Shown: positions 44,250-57,690, numbered from the stretch's first letter. The stretch: 64,000 nt of DNA from Cydia pomonella (GCF_033807575.1 NC_084705.1:18036019-18100018); one strand, 5' to 3'. Notes: generated from the sequence alone by a model not told the origin. Numbers and translations: made by a program.

Positions 44250-45230
44250 ATGTCTCTTTTTGTGGGGGCGGGCGAGTCACCGTCCGCCGGAAATCAAATT
44301 GGATACCGTTTTATTACGCAGGCGTCCGGTTTTATATCCCATAGCCCATTAGTCCATCGCTTTCACCCAATAGCCCAGTTCATTTTAGATTGCATCAACT
44401 CTCAAATAGTCCTTACACCCTGGCGGGTGCTGTCACTGCGTGCGTCCCATGACACGGGCAAAGGCATCTACGTGTTGGCTTCGGCTCCGCGCACGCCTCC
44501 CAATGGTCCGAAATGCCATTGTTCCGTGATGGGAAAGACGTTATAATAATACCTATAAAGAGTAACGATACCACGGACCCGAGTACTCCCGAGTCAGGGT
44601 CTCCCGTCTCCGGCGTGTCTTTGCCGGTGGGAGTGGACCCCAAGGGGACCCGTAGAACTCTTAGCTCTGGCTTGCCTTCATTGGCCGTCCAGAGAGGAGC
44701 CGTTAACGCTATATGGTCCATATGACGCATAACAGCCCTGAGCCGCTCACACTAGTGTTGCTCTTGGTTGTCTTTACCACGACAGTTTCAGGGGCCCATC
44801 TAGTTAGCAGCTAGTCACCGCCTGCCTCGATAACGTGTAGAAATATTTTTATGGCAGGTGTCCGGACCTCACAGCAATAGTCCAATCTTTAGACCAGCCA
44901 AACTTCAACACCATAACCGGCATTCTTCTCCACTATATTTACAATAGCTCCTATGCCACCTGGGACCGATTTACGAGTATTTATACCCGTGAATACGTTC
45001 TACCTGGTGTATTACATAACATCAAACATGTTTTAAAGGGCCTTTTTGCTGTTGGCTTTGGTCCCACGCATGCCTTCCAAAGGTCCGGGACCTCATGGTC
45101 CCGAGATATAGAAAGACATAGAAGTAATATTATAAGCATTAAAAAAAGTACAACAAATGCCATTGAACGTCTACCAGCCCTTTAAGGATCACTATAAACT
45201 CTGCCCTGCAGAAGTTCTTTTTACTCTGCC
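44250..45230. repeat. GC-richer block with two diverged direct repeats
   Basis: 44420-44560 and 44998-45140 share GTTGGCTTCGG(C/T)-like, CGCACGCCT(C/T)CCAA, GGTCCG and a GAAAGAC..AATA(A)TAT end in the same order. The composition is clearly richer in G+C than the neighbours. Frames on both strands are open for 60-105 residues but show no motif; the opposite-strand openness comes from base composition. Probably a transposon untranslated region; family unknown to me. Confidence 0.5.
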
Positions 45231-46106
45231 GATGCTTCCAAAAATAATGTAGTAGGTAATTGAAGTCACGTATTGTTTGTAGATGGAGCTATAAACGTCT
45301 GGAATGTATGCGGCGCGTGCGGCTCTTGTTTATTGACTGTGTGTGGGAGGTTTCTAGGGGAAAGTTTTGATTACAATTCTTGATTTAGACGCAATAAAAA
45401 GGGAATGTACTTAGGTAATCTGCTTGTATATCGAAAAAGGTTAAACAACACAGTGGTTAAAAATTGTATTAACTATTTGCTGTTACTTTGGAAACACAAG
45501 GTATAAGTTATTATTTTTGGGCTGTTTCACATCTCTGTTAGGTGTGATTTTTAATAACATCAACATTGAAGAGTCTCAAAACACACAGTTTCATCAAACA
45601 TAATGGTGACATTCGCTATGAAGAATATTTAATATTAAAGCCGGCGCCGATTAAGAAATTGCCCAGTGTCTTCATTCAGCAGAAGAAACAATGCCCCGAA
45701 ATAAAATTCGCGTCATAATTTTAATAACTTAGCGTTGTTGTTTTTTTTATAAATCTGATTATTAATTCTTAGACTGGGCAAGTATTACCAGGAGACTAAT
45801 TATTGTGACAAGTAACGGTGAACCAATGCGGTCAAAGCGACGGTTAGAGTTACGGGTTTAAATTACGATATGTTAAATGACAGACGAGTAAATAGATGCA
45901 GCAGTTACATTAATATCTCAGTGGTATTTCGGAAAGTTTTCATCTCCCAAACACCACATCTTTAAAACCAAAGTAGTACTGCAGTATTTACGTTAAAAAA
46001 TTTATTAAAACATTTCTTATTAAGAACAATATAAAATATTCCTGAGTAGGTGTACGGCCATTAGAGCCATCACACTTTAATAAATATTCATCATGATCAT
46101 CATCAT
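45231..46106. other. no recognisable feature
   Basis: AT-rich; ends in an ATCATCATGATCATC simple tract (46090-46107) that is the 3' tail of the next LINE piece. Confidence 0.4.
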
Positions 46107-46325
46107 TTATCGCTGAGCATAGGCCTCTCTTCCAGTACGCCACATGTCCCGGTCCTGAGCTAATCACATCCAGAAGTGACCCGCAATCTTCCGAATGTCG
46201 TCCACCCAACTAGCCAACGGACGCCAGGCGCTTCTTTCATCCGAAAGCGGCCACCATTCCGTTAACATTTTAGTCCACCTGTCATCACTCTGCCTAGCAA
46301 CATTTCCCGCCCAACTCCAGTTTAG
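46107..46325 (-). pseudogene. RTE-like LINE ORF2 C-terminus (minus strand)
   Basis: Reads LNWSWAGNVARQSDDRWTKM, then WRPLASWVDDIRKIAG, a stop codon, and LAQDRDMWRTGREAYAQR-stop. The order 'WxGHxAR..D.RWT......GRP..RWxDDI...AG..W...AQDR..W...EAY' is the diagnostic C-terminal end of many insect LINE ORF2 proteins. Followed by an ATGATGATC-type tail. One in-frame stop marks it dead. Only about 73 codons remain. Confidence 0.85.
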
Positions 46326-46330
46326 TTTGG

Positions 46331-46650
46331 TAATGACGCGTTAATAAATATTGTAAATACGAAAGTGTGTCTGTCTGTCTGTTACCTCTTCACGCTTAAA
46401 CTTCAACGATTTAGTTTGGTATAGAGATAGTTTGTGTTCCAAGAAACGACAAAGGATAGTTTTTATCCCAGGAATCATCCTATAAGGGGGTGAAAAGGGG
46501 GGTTGAGTTTGTGACCCGGGAAAGGACATAGGATAGTTTTTATCCCAGAAATCATCCTGTAAGGGGGTGAAAAGGGGGGTTGAAGTTTGTATGAGGAATA
46601 AATAACCGCTGAAACGATTTAGATGAAATTTGGTATGAAGGTATAGTTAG
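46331..46650 (+). repeat. GGATAGTTTTTATCCCAG repeat, tandemly doubled
   Basis: GGATAGTTTTTATCCCAG..ATCATCCTATAAGGGGGTGAAAAG occurs at about 46454 and again at 46530. It is framed by GTGTGTCTGTCTGTCTGTTA on the left and CGATTTAGATGAAATTTGGT on the right. A dispersed family found on the other strand at 21504-21905. Confidence 0.7.
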
Positions 46651-47218
46651 TTTATATACTATCAAGAGTTTAAAAAACGAAGTGGAAGTTTGTATAGGGT
46701 ATCACAAATTTCTCAAAAAAAAAGATAATAAGATTTTTATCATTTAACTTTTTGTTAGAAATAAAGAATATTCATGCATTTTTGACCAGTCTTTCTTCCC
46801 GTTAGGTGAAAAAAGGGGTGAGAGTTTGTATGAGGAAATAATAATTACCAAATTAAAATTCTGTAGGGCTAAGATAGTCGGTTTTTTATCACCTGTCACG
46901 TTCTAACAAGTATGAGTGCGAAAGTTATGCATGACATGTGTCGCGACGAACGCGAGCCTCAACAAAATAGCAGGTAAGTCTGTGCCTTAAACAGATTTAA
47001 TTGTTTATACTGGTAACACTGACAGAACATAAAAAGGTTTGAACGAATCTTTGTCAGTAGGAGGCAGAAGACACGTTTCCCCGATGGAACAATGTTCGTA
47101 GGGGGAAATCAGTTGGACAGAATAAAAGGAAGACCTGCGGGTGTAAATCGGTGAGTGTTAGAAATATAGTTTCATCATTATTTAGATTAGAGAGATGAAG
47201 ATATAACTAAGAACGAGA
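46651..47218. other. no recognisable feature
   Basis: A further GGGTGAAAAAAGG-like decayed unit near 46800; otherwise unrecognised. Confidence 0.4.
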
Positions 47219-47469
47219 CATTATAGGACATTATTACACAAATTGACTAAAGTCCCACAGTAAGCTCAATAAGGCTTGTGTTGAGGGTACTTAGACAACG
47301 ATATATATAATATATAAATATTTATAAATACTTAAATACATAGAAAACAACCATGACTCAGGAACAAATATCCATTCTCATCACACGAATAAATGCCCTT
47401 ACCAAGATTTGAACCCGGGACCATCAGCTTCGTAGGCAGGGTCACTTCCCACTAGGCCAAACCGGTCGT
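47219..47469 (-). mobile_element. full-length SINE (CGACCGG family)
   Basis: Minus-strand copy from the TTATAGGACATTATTACACA tail to the ACCGGTCG head; B box intact. Flanks ACATTATAGG / TGCAAAG show no clear duplication. Confidence 0.85.
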
Positions 47470-49816
47470 GCAAAGACATCGAGAAATACCTTGTTGATTA
47501 GGTTAACTTTCCAAAAGATCGATCGAGCAAAATACGAGCTTGCGAATAATATGCATCCATTGTCATTTATACGGCTTTCTTGGATCGATCTATATAACAA
47601 GCTCTCAAGACACTTTGACATTGTAAATTTAAATAAAGTTTGAATTTAAGTAGCTCAGAATATGGTTCACTTTGCTTAAAATTAAAGAAGTGATATACGA
47701 TTTTGTCGTCGTACACCGGTTGATCGTTACTTTCCTTTATTGGTAATTCGATCAACGATCGGGAAAGTTCGAGTGTGTGGAAGGCAAACGACGATAAAAT
47801 TGCCCTAAGTTCGTGAACGATTACATTTCCTGTGCGGAAGAGTTTTGAATATGTCATGATTTATATATGTTTACATATAAGATAGCAGTTAAATAATAAT
47901 TATACTGTGACAACATTATTATGTTACCCCGATTAATACAGGGGTAGTTGGGAAAATAACATTATACTGTTGGCAACACGGTAGTTTTAGCAAGTGGTGG
48001 GGACACGGTAAATGTTGGACAGGCTCGTTCACTTGGGTTGAGGCCGTCAAAGAGGACGCATCGTAATGAACTGGTTAGGTCAGAGTACCTGCAAGTATCC
48101 CGATTGTTGTAGTAGTAGTAGTTTAGAGTAACCATGCGAGAAGAAGCACTACAAATATAAATAGAAAACTGTAAAATAATTGATAAATTCAAGTTTTTCT
48201 TGTTGCATCACACAATTTGCAATAATGAACGAGAAAATCAATACTCAATTTTCAACATGGACGAATCCTTTTTAATGAAGAGACATTAAAGAGCCCAACA
48301 GATACAACAAAAACGCATTTTCAGTTCCCGAAACAGCCAAGAACGCTCCCAACGGTCCAACCAAACGTAGTTTTGCACGTACCTACTTGTGTCAATATTG
48401 TAAAAATTTGTTATTGTGTTTCATTAATTTCTGTATGAACACTATGTTTATGTACTCTTAATGTTATATGTGTGCTACTGCTTTGGTAATAGCACACATA
48501 TAACATATAAAATCAAGCGATGTTATAATGATAAACAAAGCACCTACCTACTTTGTTTATTTTGAACTTTCTTTCCATTTTTCAGTCAATTTCACTATGA
48601 GAAAACAAGCTAGCATCATTATCTAAGAATGTCCTGTCTGCACACGGCAAGAAATCAAGATTAGGCATGTTTATTTAGAAGAGCGTGGGAACGTGGTGTC
48701 ATTGGCATTGCTTGTTTACATAGTACTTAAAATCATTCACGTCATAATAGCTTTTTTAAATGTTTGAAAAAGATATACAGTTTCCAATAATACTTTATTT
48801 TGTACGAGCTGAAACGGTTATCATAAAACCGTTAGTACCTTTACCAGTGTTACTTGAAAATATTGAAAGTAGATACAACATAATACAAAGAAGAGACCAC
48901 TTGTGGTGATACGTTTGCTTGGTTGACATCAAGCAAATTTTACGTTTGTTGTTCTAATTATTAACTAACCTATATGAATAATGTATTGATTTGACGCAGC
49001 ACATCCGTTTACTTACCATTCTTGAAGAATTATTTGTTTATATAGGCATGAATGATGACGAAACACCATATTACTTAAAGCAATGCTTCCAATTTACCGT
49101 ACTATTGATATAGCGAATTTACGATTGATTACCTGAAAGCAAAAAAAATAAATCAATATCAATAATTTATTCAGCATAGAGCATACCAAGAGCGTTATAC
49201 CTGCTCTTCTTTAATAGATGTGAACTTGAAAGTTTTTAATGTAAAAAATGTTTCTTTGTAAGAGCTATCAAGTCTACCAACTTGAACAGTTGGATAAGGG
49301 ACCGTTTGAGATTTGAGAAATTTACGTGAAACAGAAATTTCATAATTTCACGTAACATAAAACTGCAACTTAATAGTATATTATTGCAGAGGCCGGGAAA
49401 GGGCAATTCGTGGATGAGTTTTGATCGCTTCGCGTCGTCCGACAAAGACGACGAATCCACGAATTGCTGTTCCTGCCCAGGCATATAGCGCTTTTCTCCA
49501 AAAATGCGAGGAAATTAGGTAAAATAATCATAATTTAAACATGAACCAACACTCTGTAGCAACACATATATGTTTAAATAGTTTTGGTTGTTAATGATAG
49601 TTGCCTGCGCGCCGCGCTTCCGCGCCGAATCCTTCACATCAAAAACGTCAAATACAATTTCCCTCTTTAATTATTTTTTTAAAGTTAAAGGCACAACTAT
49701 TCTGCTATTCAGTTCCATTCAATATTCACTCATTCAATATAACTGTGCAATATAAGCTGTATTTGCACGCATGAGATCCTTAAAAATATATAAAAGTTAA
49801 AAAAAATATATAAGTT
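47470..49816. other. long stretch without a gene; two clean hairpins
   Basis: 48461-48476 (ATGTTATATGTGTGCT) is mirrored exactly at 48491-48506 with a 14-base loop. 49403-49415 (GCAATTCGTGGAT) is mirrored at 49455-49467, with an inner CGTCGTC/GACGACG stem. Short frames at 47567-47857, 47962-48192 and 49236-49484 have no motif. Confidence 0.5.
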
Positions 49817-50125
49817 ATATCGCTGATCAGCAGGGTGAGGGCCAGCACCAACAGCATCCTAGCAATGTTTGCAAGCAGGTTGGATGGTGCGTATCTGAAC
49901 CACCGTAGTGCGCTCCATGTAATCGGCAATATGTAATGTATACTAACACTAGACGTAAGTAGGTACTAACATTGATATGTAATTTTGGCAATTTGTTATA
50001 TCTAATTATAATGTAATCAGAATATTGTTAAATTTTATTAATTAACTAATTATTAATTAACATGTTTGTTGTAAGATCCCAGATGGTCGAAATAAATGAT
50101 AATTTATTTAATTTATTTATTTATT
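49817..50125 (+). pseudogene. LINE ORF2 C-terminus and 3' UTR (YADD type)
   Basis: 49817-49936 reads ISLISRVRASTNSILAMFAS, then RLDGAYLNHRSALHVIGNM-stop, matching in order the RKRIASQMHRLRGSTNSLL segment of the LINE at 28796-29640. The 3' UTR contains GATCCCAGATGGTCGAAATA and ends in a TTATTTATTT tail near 50125. Only the last 39 codons are left. Confidence 0.75.
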
Positions 50126-50290
50126 TAGTCTTTGATTTTATTAAGCAGTATTTGCACGATCATAGAGTCGTGACTCTATAGGATAATGCTGATAATGCTT
50201 GAAATGATGCTGACCTGGTCGTGTAGACGTAGCCCGCAGCTATATTAATTGGCTGTATGCGTTTTTCTTAGTGGATACATGTTTTAAAAA

Positions 50291-50841
50291 AGTAAAAAAG
50301 CGGCCAAGTGCGAGTCGGACTGGCCCATGAAGGGTTCCGTACCATTTATGACGTATTAAAAAAACTACTGACTAGATCTCGTTCAAACCAATTTTCGGTG
50401 GAAGTTTGCATGGTAATGTATATCATATATTTTTTTTTAGATTTTTCATTCTGTTATTTTAGCAGTTACGGGGGGGGGGGACACATTTTACCACTTTGGA
50501 AGTGTCTCTCGCGCAAACTATTCAGTTTAGAAAAAATGATATTAGAAACCTCAATATCATATAGACCTATCCATAGATACCCCACACGTATGGGATTGAT
50601 AACAAAAGATTTTTCGAGTTTCAGTTCTAAGTATGGGGAACCCCCAAAATTTATCGTTTTTTTTCTATGTTTGTGTAAAAATCCTAATGCGGTTCATAGA
50701 ATACATCTACTTACCAAGTTTGAACAGTATAGCTCTTATAGTTTCGGAAAAAAGTGGCGGTGACATAATCGGACAGACAGACGAACATGACGAATCTATA
50801 AGGGTTCCGTTTTTTGCCATTTGGCTACGGAACCCTAAAAA
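50291..50841 (+). repeat. GGTTCCG-ended interspersed repeat, copy 3
   Basis: Plus-strand copy from AAGCGGCCAAGTGCGAGTCG to TTTGGCTACGGAACCCTAAA, with a run of G (about 50471-50480) in the variable middle. The 151-residue frame over it is a translation of the repeat; similar frames arise from the other copies, in other phases, so it is not a gene. Confidence 0.85.
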
Positions 50842-51620
50842 CAATACAGTAATAACTTTCCCGTCCGCTAAAACACGACAATAATGGATTGCATTTTTTT
50901 TAATTTGAGTTTGACCATAACGAAGAACTTCCGTACTAATTTTGCTACAAAAAGGTGAAAATTTCCGAGTATATTGGAGAAAATAACATTTATAGTGTCA
51001 GGTTCGTGACAATTTATCAATCTTTTAGCGAAATAAAAAATGAAAATAAATACTGACACGTGATTATAACGAACCTAATATGATTTTCCTACGTCGTGAC
51101 AAACCTAATGTGCATTTATACAGGTATTATGGGCTCTGTACTGAGTAGTTTGCTCAGAAGTCAGAAGCTAATTTGCAGTTTGAGAACACATCAGCTGCCG
51201 TAATCTAAGCGTAGTGAAGCGCGCGGTGTGCGGTGCCGGTCACTGTAGCCGCAACTAACACAATAATAAAGCAATTTCAACGACGCCGCTCTGTAACTAT
51301 AACTAGAGAGCAGAACTGCATTAGCATTATGACGATATTTGCGACCTTTGCTATTTTAACCGTCTAGAACTTACGTACTATACCTACGTTGGCAAACTCA
51401 CATTTGTTCGTTTAATTTAAGCCACCCTATGAATTTTCTTTTGAAAAGATTTAGTAGTGCCTGATGTAAGTGTATTTTGCGCTTTTTTAACTGTCATCTT
51501 TATGGGCATTAAAATGTAAACATTCTAAGTACTACCACGAAATTAAGTGGTAGTAATTCCAATGAATCGACAGTCCGAGTCAATGACTGCATTACTATTT
51601 ATAATACGGAATATTCGGTG
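50842..51620. other. no recognisable feature
   Basis: Small hairpin ACTACCAC / GTGGTAGT around 51532-51555. Nothing else. Confidence 0.4.
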
Positions 51621-51692
51621 TCCATGGGCGGCGGTAGTCACTTACCATCAGGTGTTCCGTCTGCTCGTTTGCCTCCTGAATCATAAAAAAAT
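51621..51692 (+). mobile_element. 3' end of a LINE/SINE with CACTTACCATCAGG
   Basis: GGGCGGCGGTAGTCACTTACCATCAGG..CCGTCTGCTCGTTTGCCTCCT followed by an A-rich tail: a 3' end I recall from many lepidopteran retrotransposons. Only the last 70 bases are present. Confidence 0.6.
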
Positions 51693-53737
51693 ATATTACT
51701 GAAGTCAATAAGGAGTATTTATTTATTACATACCATACAAAATCTGATCTCATTGATTTGCACCCGACATTAGACAGATATTAACTGTAGACAAAAACAA
51801 AATCAGTCGATCTTCTTTTGTAGATAAAAATGATACCTAACCTAATGCGGAAACATGTCTGGTGGTAGAACGTGAACTTTAAGTAGGACAGCTTTAACGC
51901 AAGGAAGGTAAGCCGATTACTAATTGTACCGCCAAGAGTGAGGGTTTAGCAGATTTGTAGGGCTTTACTTTGAATTAGACTAGCGTCGGAGTGGCAAATG
52001 CGATGTCACTGGCATATGTACTTTCTCAACTTGTATTTTTACTCAAACGCCGTTATCTATGCATTATAATGAAATTACTTGCTACGAATAAGATTTTATG
52101 AAATTAAGTAACTCTACGTCTAAAATGGAAATATCAGAAGTCGTAAAGAATAGCTCACTTTATATTCAATTATATGTTTACCCTAACAACATTTGGAATA
52201 GACTACTTGGCTGTAACGGCACCGACGGGGCGTTTGCACGTGTATGTCTTTGTCTATTCAACAAGCAAGAGGTAGCACACCTAAGCAAAGCAGCAGCTTA
52301 GCTTTGGGCAGCTAGTTTGGTTCAGCCTTAAAAGTTGTTTAAAATTATGCTTTTTCTAAAGACAATAATGTTTTCATAAATCCAAACTCTGTTTAAAACT
52401 TCAAACCCTTTTATTTTAAGTTGTTATTAGATAAGTATTACAATTTCTTACAATTATTCATGGTTAGCATAATCTCAAGTTAACAAATATAACTAACAAG
52501 TGTTTTCTCGTTTCTCCCAGACATTTTTCCTAATCTGGCCTCAATCCTCCATCGTATATCGCAGTGTTGCCATCTTGAACATCATACAAGTTCAACATTT
52601 TTAATATGTTAAAACCTTTTTTACACAATACCGGATTCTAACTCCACATATTTATTACAAAGGGTATTAAAACTGACATAAACGGTACTACAAATCATCA
52701 AGCGACGTTTTATTAAAATGATTACCCGCCATAACAACGAATTTAGCCTCATTTAGTTAAGAATCATCACAAATGTAAATTCATCTTAACACCGAAAAAC
52801 ACGAAATCTGTTGTTTCTTTAACGCAAAATATTTTTTTGCTCAATTTGGATGATATTAAAAATTAGAAGCGCTGTCTAGACGCTAGCCCTTTCGCAACAT
52901 AGAAAGAAAAAAGATTTTAAGTACTCACACAGGTACACACTACAGGGTTTTAGGCACTACTTCATTGATATCCTATCCTATTAAAGCATTGTAATATGCT
53001 ATCATTCATGCGAAAATCTGTATTTTCCCATAACTCTATTACGTAGAGTTACTAGGCCACACAAGCCCATCTGCCCCAGTCACGCAGCTCAATACAAAGT
53101 CAGGTCAGCGTACGGCAAATAGGTCGGGGGCTGGACAGGGATGCTTCGACGATAGGTATAGCATCCGCTTTTGTTTTCTTCCTAAGAACAAACCTAGTAG
53201 CTAGTCAAATGACTAAAGAGGATAGTGGACGAACGATTTTCCATACAAACGTAGTCCCCATTTCCTCCCTGGATTACGCTGAGATTATGCAACCTATTAT
53301 TACACAATGTATCATTGTGTGATAACCGTAGGTACCTTATGTACCGCATGTAAGTAACTAAGTAAGAATTAGGGGCGGAAAACAATTCCATACGAACTTT
53401 TGAATGCTCCTCTTTCATATAATAATTTTAAAATATCCAAAGAAAAACGAAGAGGCATAGATGAAGTTAATCATGATACATCAAATTGCGTCAGAATATT
53501 TTCTATAAGTAATGTTAATATCCAAAGAGGAAAAATGGAGACTACGTTGGCATGGAGAAGCGGTGACTGTGAAACTGCGGTGAAATTTGCACTTCTGAAT
53601 TTAAAAGTAAAATAGAAGGTATTGTGGCTTTAATTTTTTTTTTTGTACACTACGTCAGTGTTTAGCTAGGCACGAAAATCAAACAAGTTTGTGGCACATC
53701 GGAATGTAATCAGAATATTTGCTAAACGTTCTATATA
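51693..53737. other. long stretch without recognisable features
   Basis: AT-rich; small inverted pair ACACAATG/CATTGTGT at about 53301-53319. Short frames (52098-52301, 53194-53418, 53400-53615) have no motif. Confidence 0.4.
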
Positions 53738-54089
53738 TTAAGAGCCCTTAATCCTTGGAGCGTTCTCCGATTTCACGAAATAACGCTCGATAGATGGCGT
53801 TGGCGCTCGGTACGCGAGCGCCGGCAACGCGACGCGCGTTTCAATGCAGACTAGAATAATCTTGATAGTTTTCAATATAATTTCAAGCAACATTAATTTT
53901 AGTGTCATATGATATCATATGGGCACTCTTTATTTTATTGTATATGCACAGTAGTTTTTTTTTTATGTACACTACTACTAAGTGTACAGACTACAGAGTG
54001 TACTATAACCCTTGCTCTTTATTCTGTCTCTTTCACACCAATGGAAAATGAAGAAGTTACTAAATGACTGCAGGTATAAATAAAGTATA

Positions 54090-54530
54090 TTAGTGCGATA
54101 GAGAGACAGATAGTGTTTCGTTGTCGTATCGTAAACGATTGGCATCTTGGCCACACACTTGCTTAGTGCCTAGCCAAAATACCAATCGTTTGCGTATATT
54201 AGTGCGATAGAGAGAGAGTAGTGTTTCGTTGTCGTATCGTAAACGATTGGCATGTTGGCTACGCACCCATGATACCTAGCCAAGAAGCCAATCGATTGCG
54301 CATATTAGTGCGATAGAGAGACAGATAGTGTTTCCATGTCGTATCGTAAACGTTTGGCATGTTGGCTACGCACCCATGCTGCCCAGCCAAGATGCCAATC
54401 GTTTGTGCATATTAGTACGAGAGAGAGACAGATAGTGTTTCGTTGTCGTATCGATTGGCATGGTGGCTACGCACCCATGCTGCGTAGTCAAGATGCCAAT
54501 CGTTTGCGCACATTAGTGCTATAGAGTTTC
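54090..54530. repeat. four tandem palindromic units (copy B)
   Basis: Inverted counterpart of 9652-10085: 'TAGTGCGATAGAGAGACAGA' spacers alternate with AAACGATTGGCAT palindromes, same number and order. Confidence 0.9.
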
Positions 54531-54579
54531 AGTGTGATTTGAAATCACGTTAGGGTATGTATTATTATTTTTGACCCGA

Positions 54580-57500
54580 ATGAAGTCCATCCAGGTTCTT
54601 ATGATGGAGTCAGGAGTTGGTCACCAGAACTCCTAATCTACTCATTATAATTCCATCGTGCTTGGGCTCAAAAGATTTGCCCTGACGAACACCATCGATC
54701 TAGATGAGGTCCAGGGTCTCATGACGGAGTCAGGAGTTGGTCACCAGAACTCCCCAGAACTCCTAATCTACTTGGCTGCGATTTTCTGAAAAACGCATTT
54801 TCACTTGAAATTACGTTAGGGTTTGCATTATTATTTTTGACCCGGATGAAGTCCAAGTTCTCATGATGGAGTCAGGAGTTGGTCACCAGAACTCCTAATC
54901 TACTCATTATAATTCCATCGTGTTTGGGCTCAAAAGATTTGCCCTGACGAGTACCATCGATCTAGATGAAGTCCAGGGTCTCATGATGGAGTCAGGAGTT
55001 GGTCACCAGAACTCCTACTCTACTCATCATAACTCCATCGTGTTTGGGCTCAATAGATTTGCCCTCACGAGCACCATCAATCTAGATGATGTTCAGGGTC
55101 TCATGATGGAGTCAGGAGTTGGTCACTAGAACTCCTAATCTACTCATTATAATTCCATCGTGTTTGGGCTCAAAAGATTTGCCCTGACGAGTACCATCGA
55201 TCTAGATGAAGTCCAGGGTCTCATGATGGAGTCAGGAGTTGGTCACCAGAACTCCTAATCTACTCATTATAATTCCATCGTGTTTGGGCTCAAAAGATTT
55301 GCCCTGACGAGTACCATCGATCTAGATGAAGTTCAGGGTCTCATGATGGAGTCAGGAGTTGGTCACCATAATTCCTAATCTACTCATCATAACTCCATCG
55401 TGTTTGGGCTCAATAGATTTGCCCTCACGAGCACCATCAATCTAGATGATGTTCAGGGTCTCATGATAGAGTCAGGAGTTGGTCACTAGAACTCCTAATC
55501 TACTCATTATAATTCCATCGTGTTTGGGCTCAAAAGATTTGCCCTGACGAGTACCATCGATCTAGATGAAGTCCAGGGTCTCATGATGGAGTCAGGAGTT
55601 GGTCACCATAATTCCTAATCTACTCATCATAACTCCATCGTGTTTGGGCTCAATAGATTTGCCCTCACGAGCACCATCAATCTAGATGATGTTCAGGGTC
55701 TCATGATGGAGTCAGGAGTTGGTCACTAGAACTCCTAATCTACTCATTATAATTCCATCGTGTTTGGGCCCAAAAGATTTGCCCTGACGATAACCATCGA
55801 TCTAGATGAAGTCCAGGGTCTCATGATGGAGTCAGGAGTTGGTCACCAGAACTCGTAATCTATTTATCATAACTCCATCGTGTTTGGGCTCAATAGATTT
55901 ACTCCGACAAGCACCATCAAATTACCATTATGATGAATAGATTAGGAGTTCTGGTGACCAACTACTGAGTCCATCATGAGACCCTCGACTTAATCTAGAT
56001 CGATGGTACTCGTCAGGGCAAATCTTTTGAGCCCAAACACGATGGAGTTATGATGAATAGACTAGGAGTTCTGGTGATCAACTCCTGAGTCCATCATGAG
56101 ACCCTAGACCTGATCTAGATTGATGGTGCTCGTCAGGGCAACTCTATTGAGCCCATACACGATGTTGTTATGATGAGTAGTTTAGGAGTTCTGGTGACCA
56201 ACTCCTGACTCCATCATGAGACCCTGGACCTCATCTAGATCGATGGTGTTCATCAGGGCAAATCTATTGAGCCCAAACACGATGGAGTTATGATGAGTAG
56301 ATTAGGAGTTCTGGTGACCAACTCCTGACTCCATCATGAGACCCTGGACCTCATCTAGATCGATGGTGCTCATCAGGGCAAATCTTTTGAGCCCAAACAC
56401 GTTGGAATTATAATGAGTAGATTAGGAGTTCTAGTGACCAACTCCTGACTCCATCATGAGACCCTGGACTTTATCTAGATTGATGATGCTCGTAAGGGCA
56501 AATCTATTGAGCCGGAACACGATGAGGTTATGATGAGTAGATTAGGAGTTCTGGTGACCAACTCCTGACTCCATCATGAGACCCTGGGCCTCATCTAGAT
56601 CGATGGTGTTCATCAGGGCAAATCTATTGAGCCCAAACACGATGGAGTTATGATGAGTAGATTAGGAGTTCTGGTAACCAGCTCCTGACTCCATCATGAG
56701 ACCCTGGACCTCATCTAGATTGATGGTGCTCGTCAGGGCAACTCTATTGAACCCAAACACGATGGAGTTATGATGAGTAGATTAGGAGTTCTGGTGACCC
56801 GCTCCTGACTCCATCATGAGACCCTGGACCTCATCTAGATTGAAGGTGCTCGTCAGGGCAACTCTATTGAGCCCAAACACGATGGAGTTATGATGAGTAG
56901 AGTAGGAGTTCTGGTGACCAACTCCTGACTCCATCATGAGACCCTGGACCTCATCTAGATCGATGGTGCTCATCAGGGCAAATCTTTTGAGCCCAAACAC
57001 GTTGGAATTATAATGAGTAGATTAGGAGTTCTAGTGACCAACTCCTGACTCCATCATGAGACCCTGGACTTTATCTAGATTGATGATGCTCGTCAGGGCA
57101 AATCTATTGAGCCCGAACACGATGAGGTTATGATGAGTAGTTTAGAAGTTCTGGTGACCAACTCCTGACTCCATCATGAGACCCTGGGCCTCATCTAGAT
57201 CGATGGAGTTCATCAGGGCAAATCTATTGAGCCCAAACACGATGGAGTTATGATGAGTAGATTAGGAGGTCTGGTGACCAGCTCCTGACTCCATCATGAG
57301 ACCCTGGACCTCATCTAGATTGATGGTGCTCGTCAGGGCAACTCTATTGAACCCAAACACGATGGAGTTATGATGAGTAGATTAGGAGTTCTGGTGACCA
57401 GCTCCTGACTCCATCATGAGACCCTGGACCTCATCTAGATTGAAGGTGCTCATCAGGGCAACTCTGTTGAGCCCAAACACGATGGAATTATAATGAGTAG

Positions 57501-57690
57501 ATTAGGAGTTCTAGTGACCAACTCCTGACTCCATCATGAGACCCTGGACCTCATCTAGATCGATGGTGTTCGTCAGGGCAAATCTTTTGAGCCCAAACAC
57601 GATGGGATTATAATTAGTAGATTAGGAGTTCTGGTAACCAACTCCTGACTCCATCATGAGAACTTGGACTTCATCCGGGTCAAAAATAAT
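54580..57690. repeat. 120-bp array with central orientation switch (copy B)
   Basis: Same 120-bp unit and same central junction (reverse complement, about 55915-55935) as copy A. It differs by a second array border, TTGGCTGCGATTTTCTGAAA through GACCCGGATGAAGTCC, embedded inside the array at 54771-54855. That sequence is otherwise found only at the outer edge (57665-57750 here, 6437-6520 in copy A). Confidence 0.95.

Noticed and set aside
44413..44730. 105-residue minus-strand protein and its plus-strand shadows
   Set aside because: Openness on both strands reflects base composition; no motif, and the region lies in a diverged direct repeat.
50308..50763. 151-residue protein, with relatives near 36 kb
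   Set aside because: Translation of the common GGTTCCG-ended repeat; the frame is not kept between copies.
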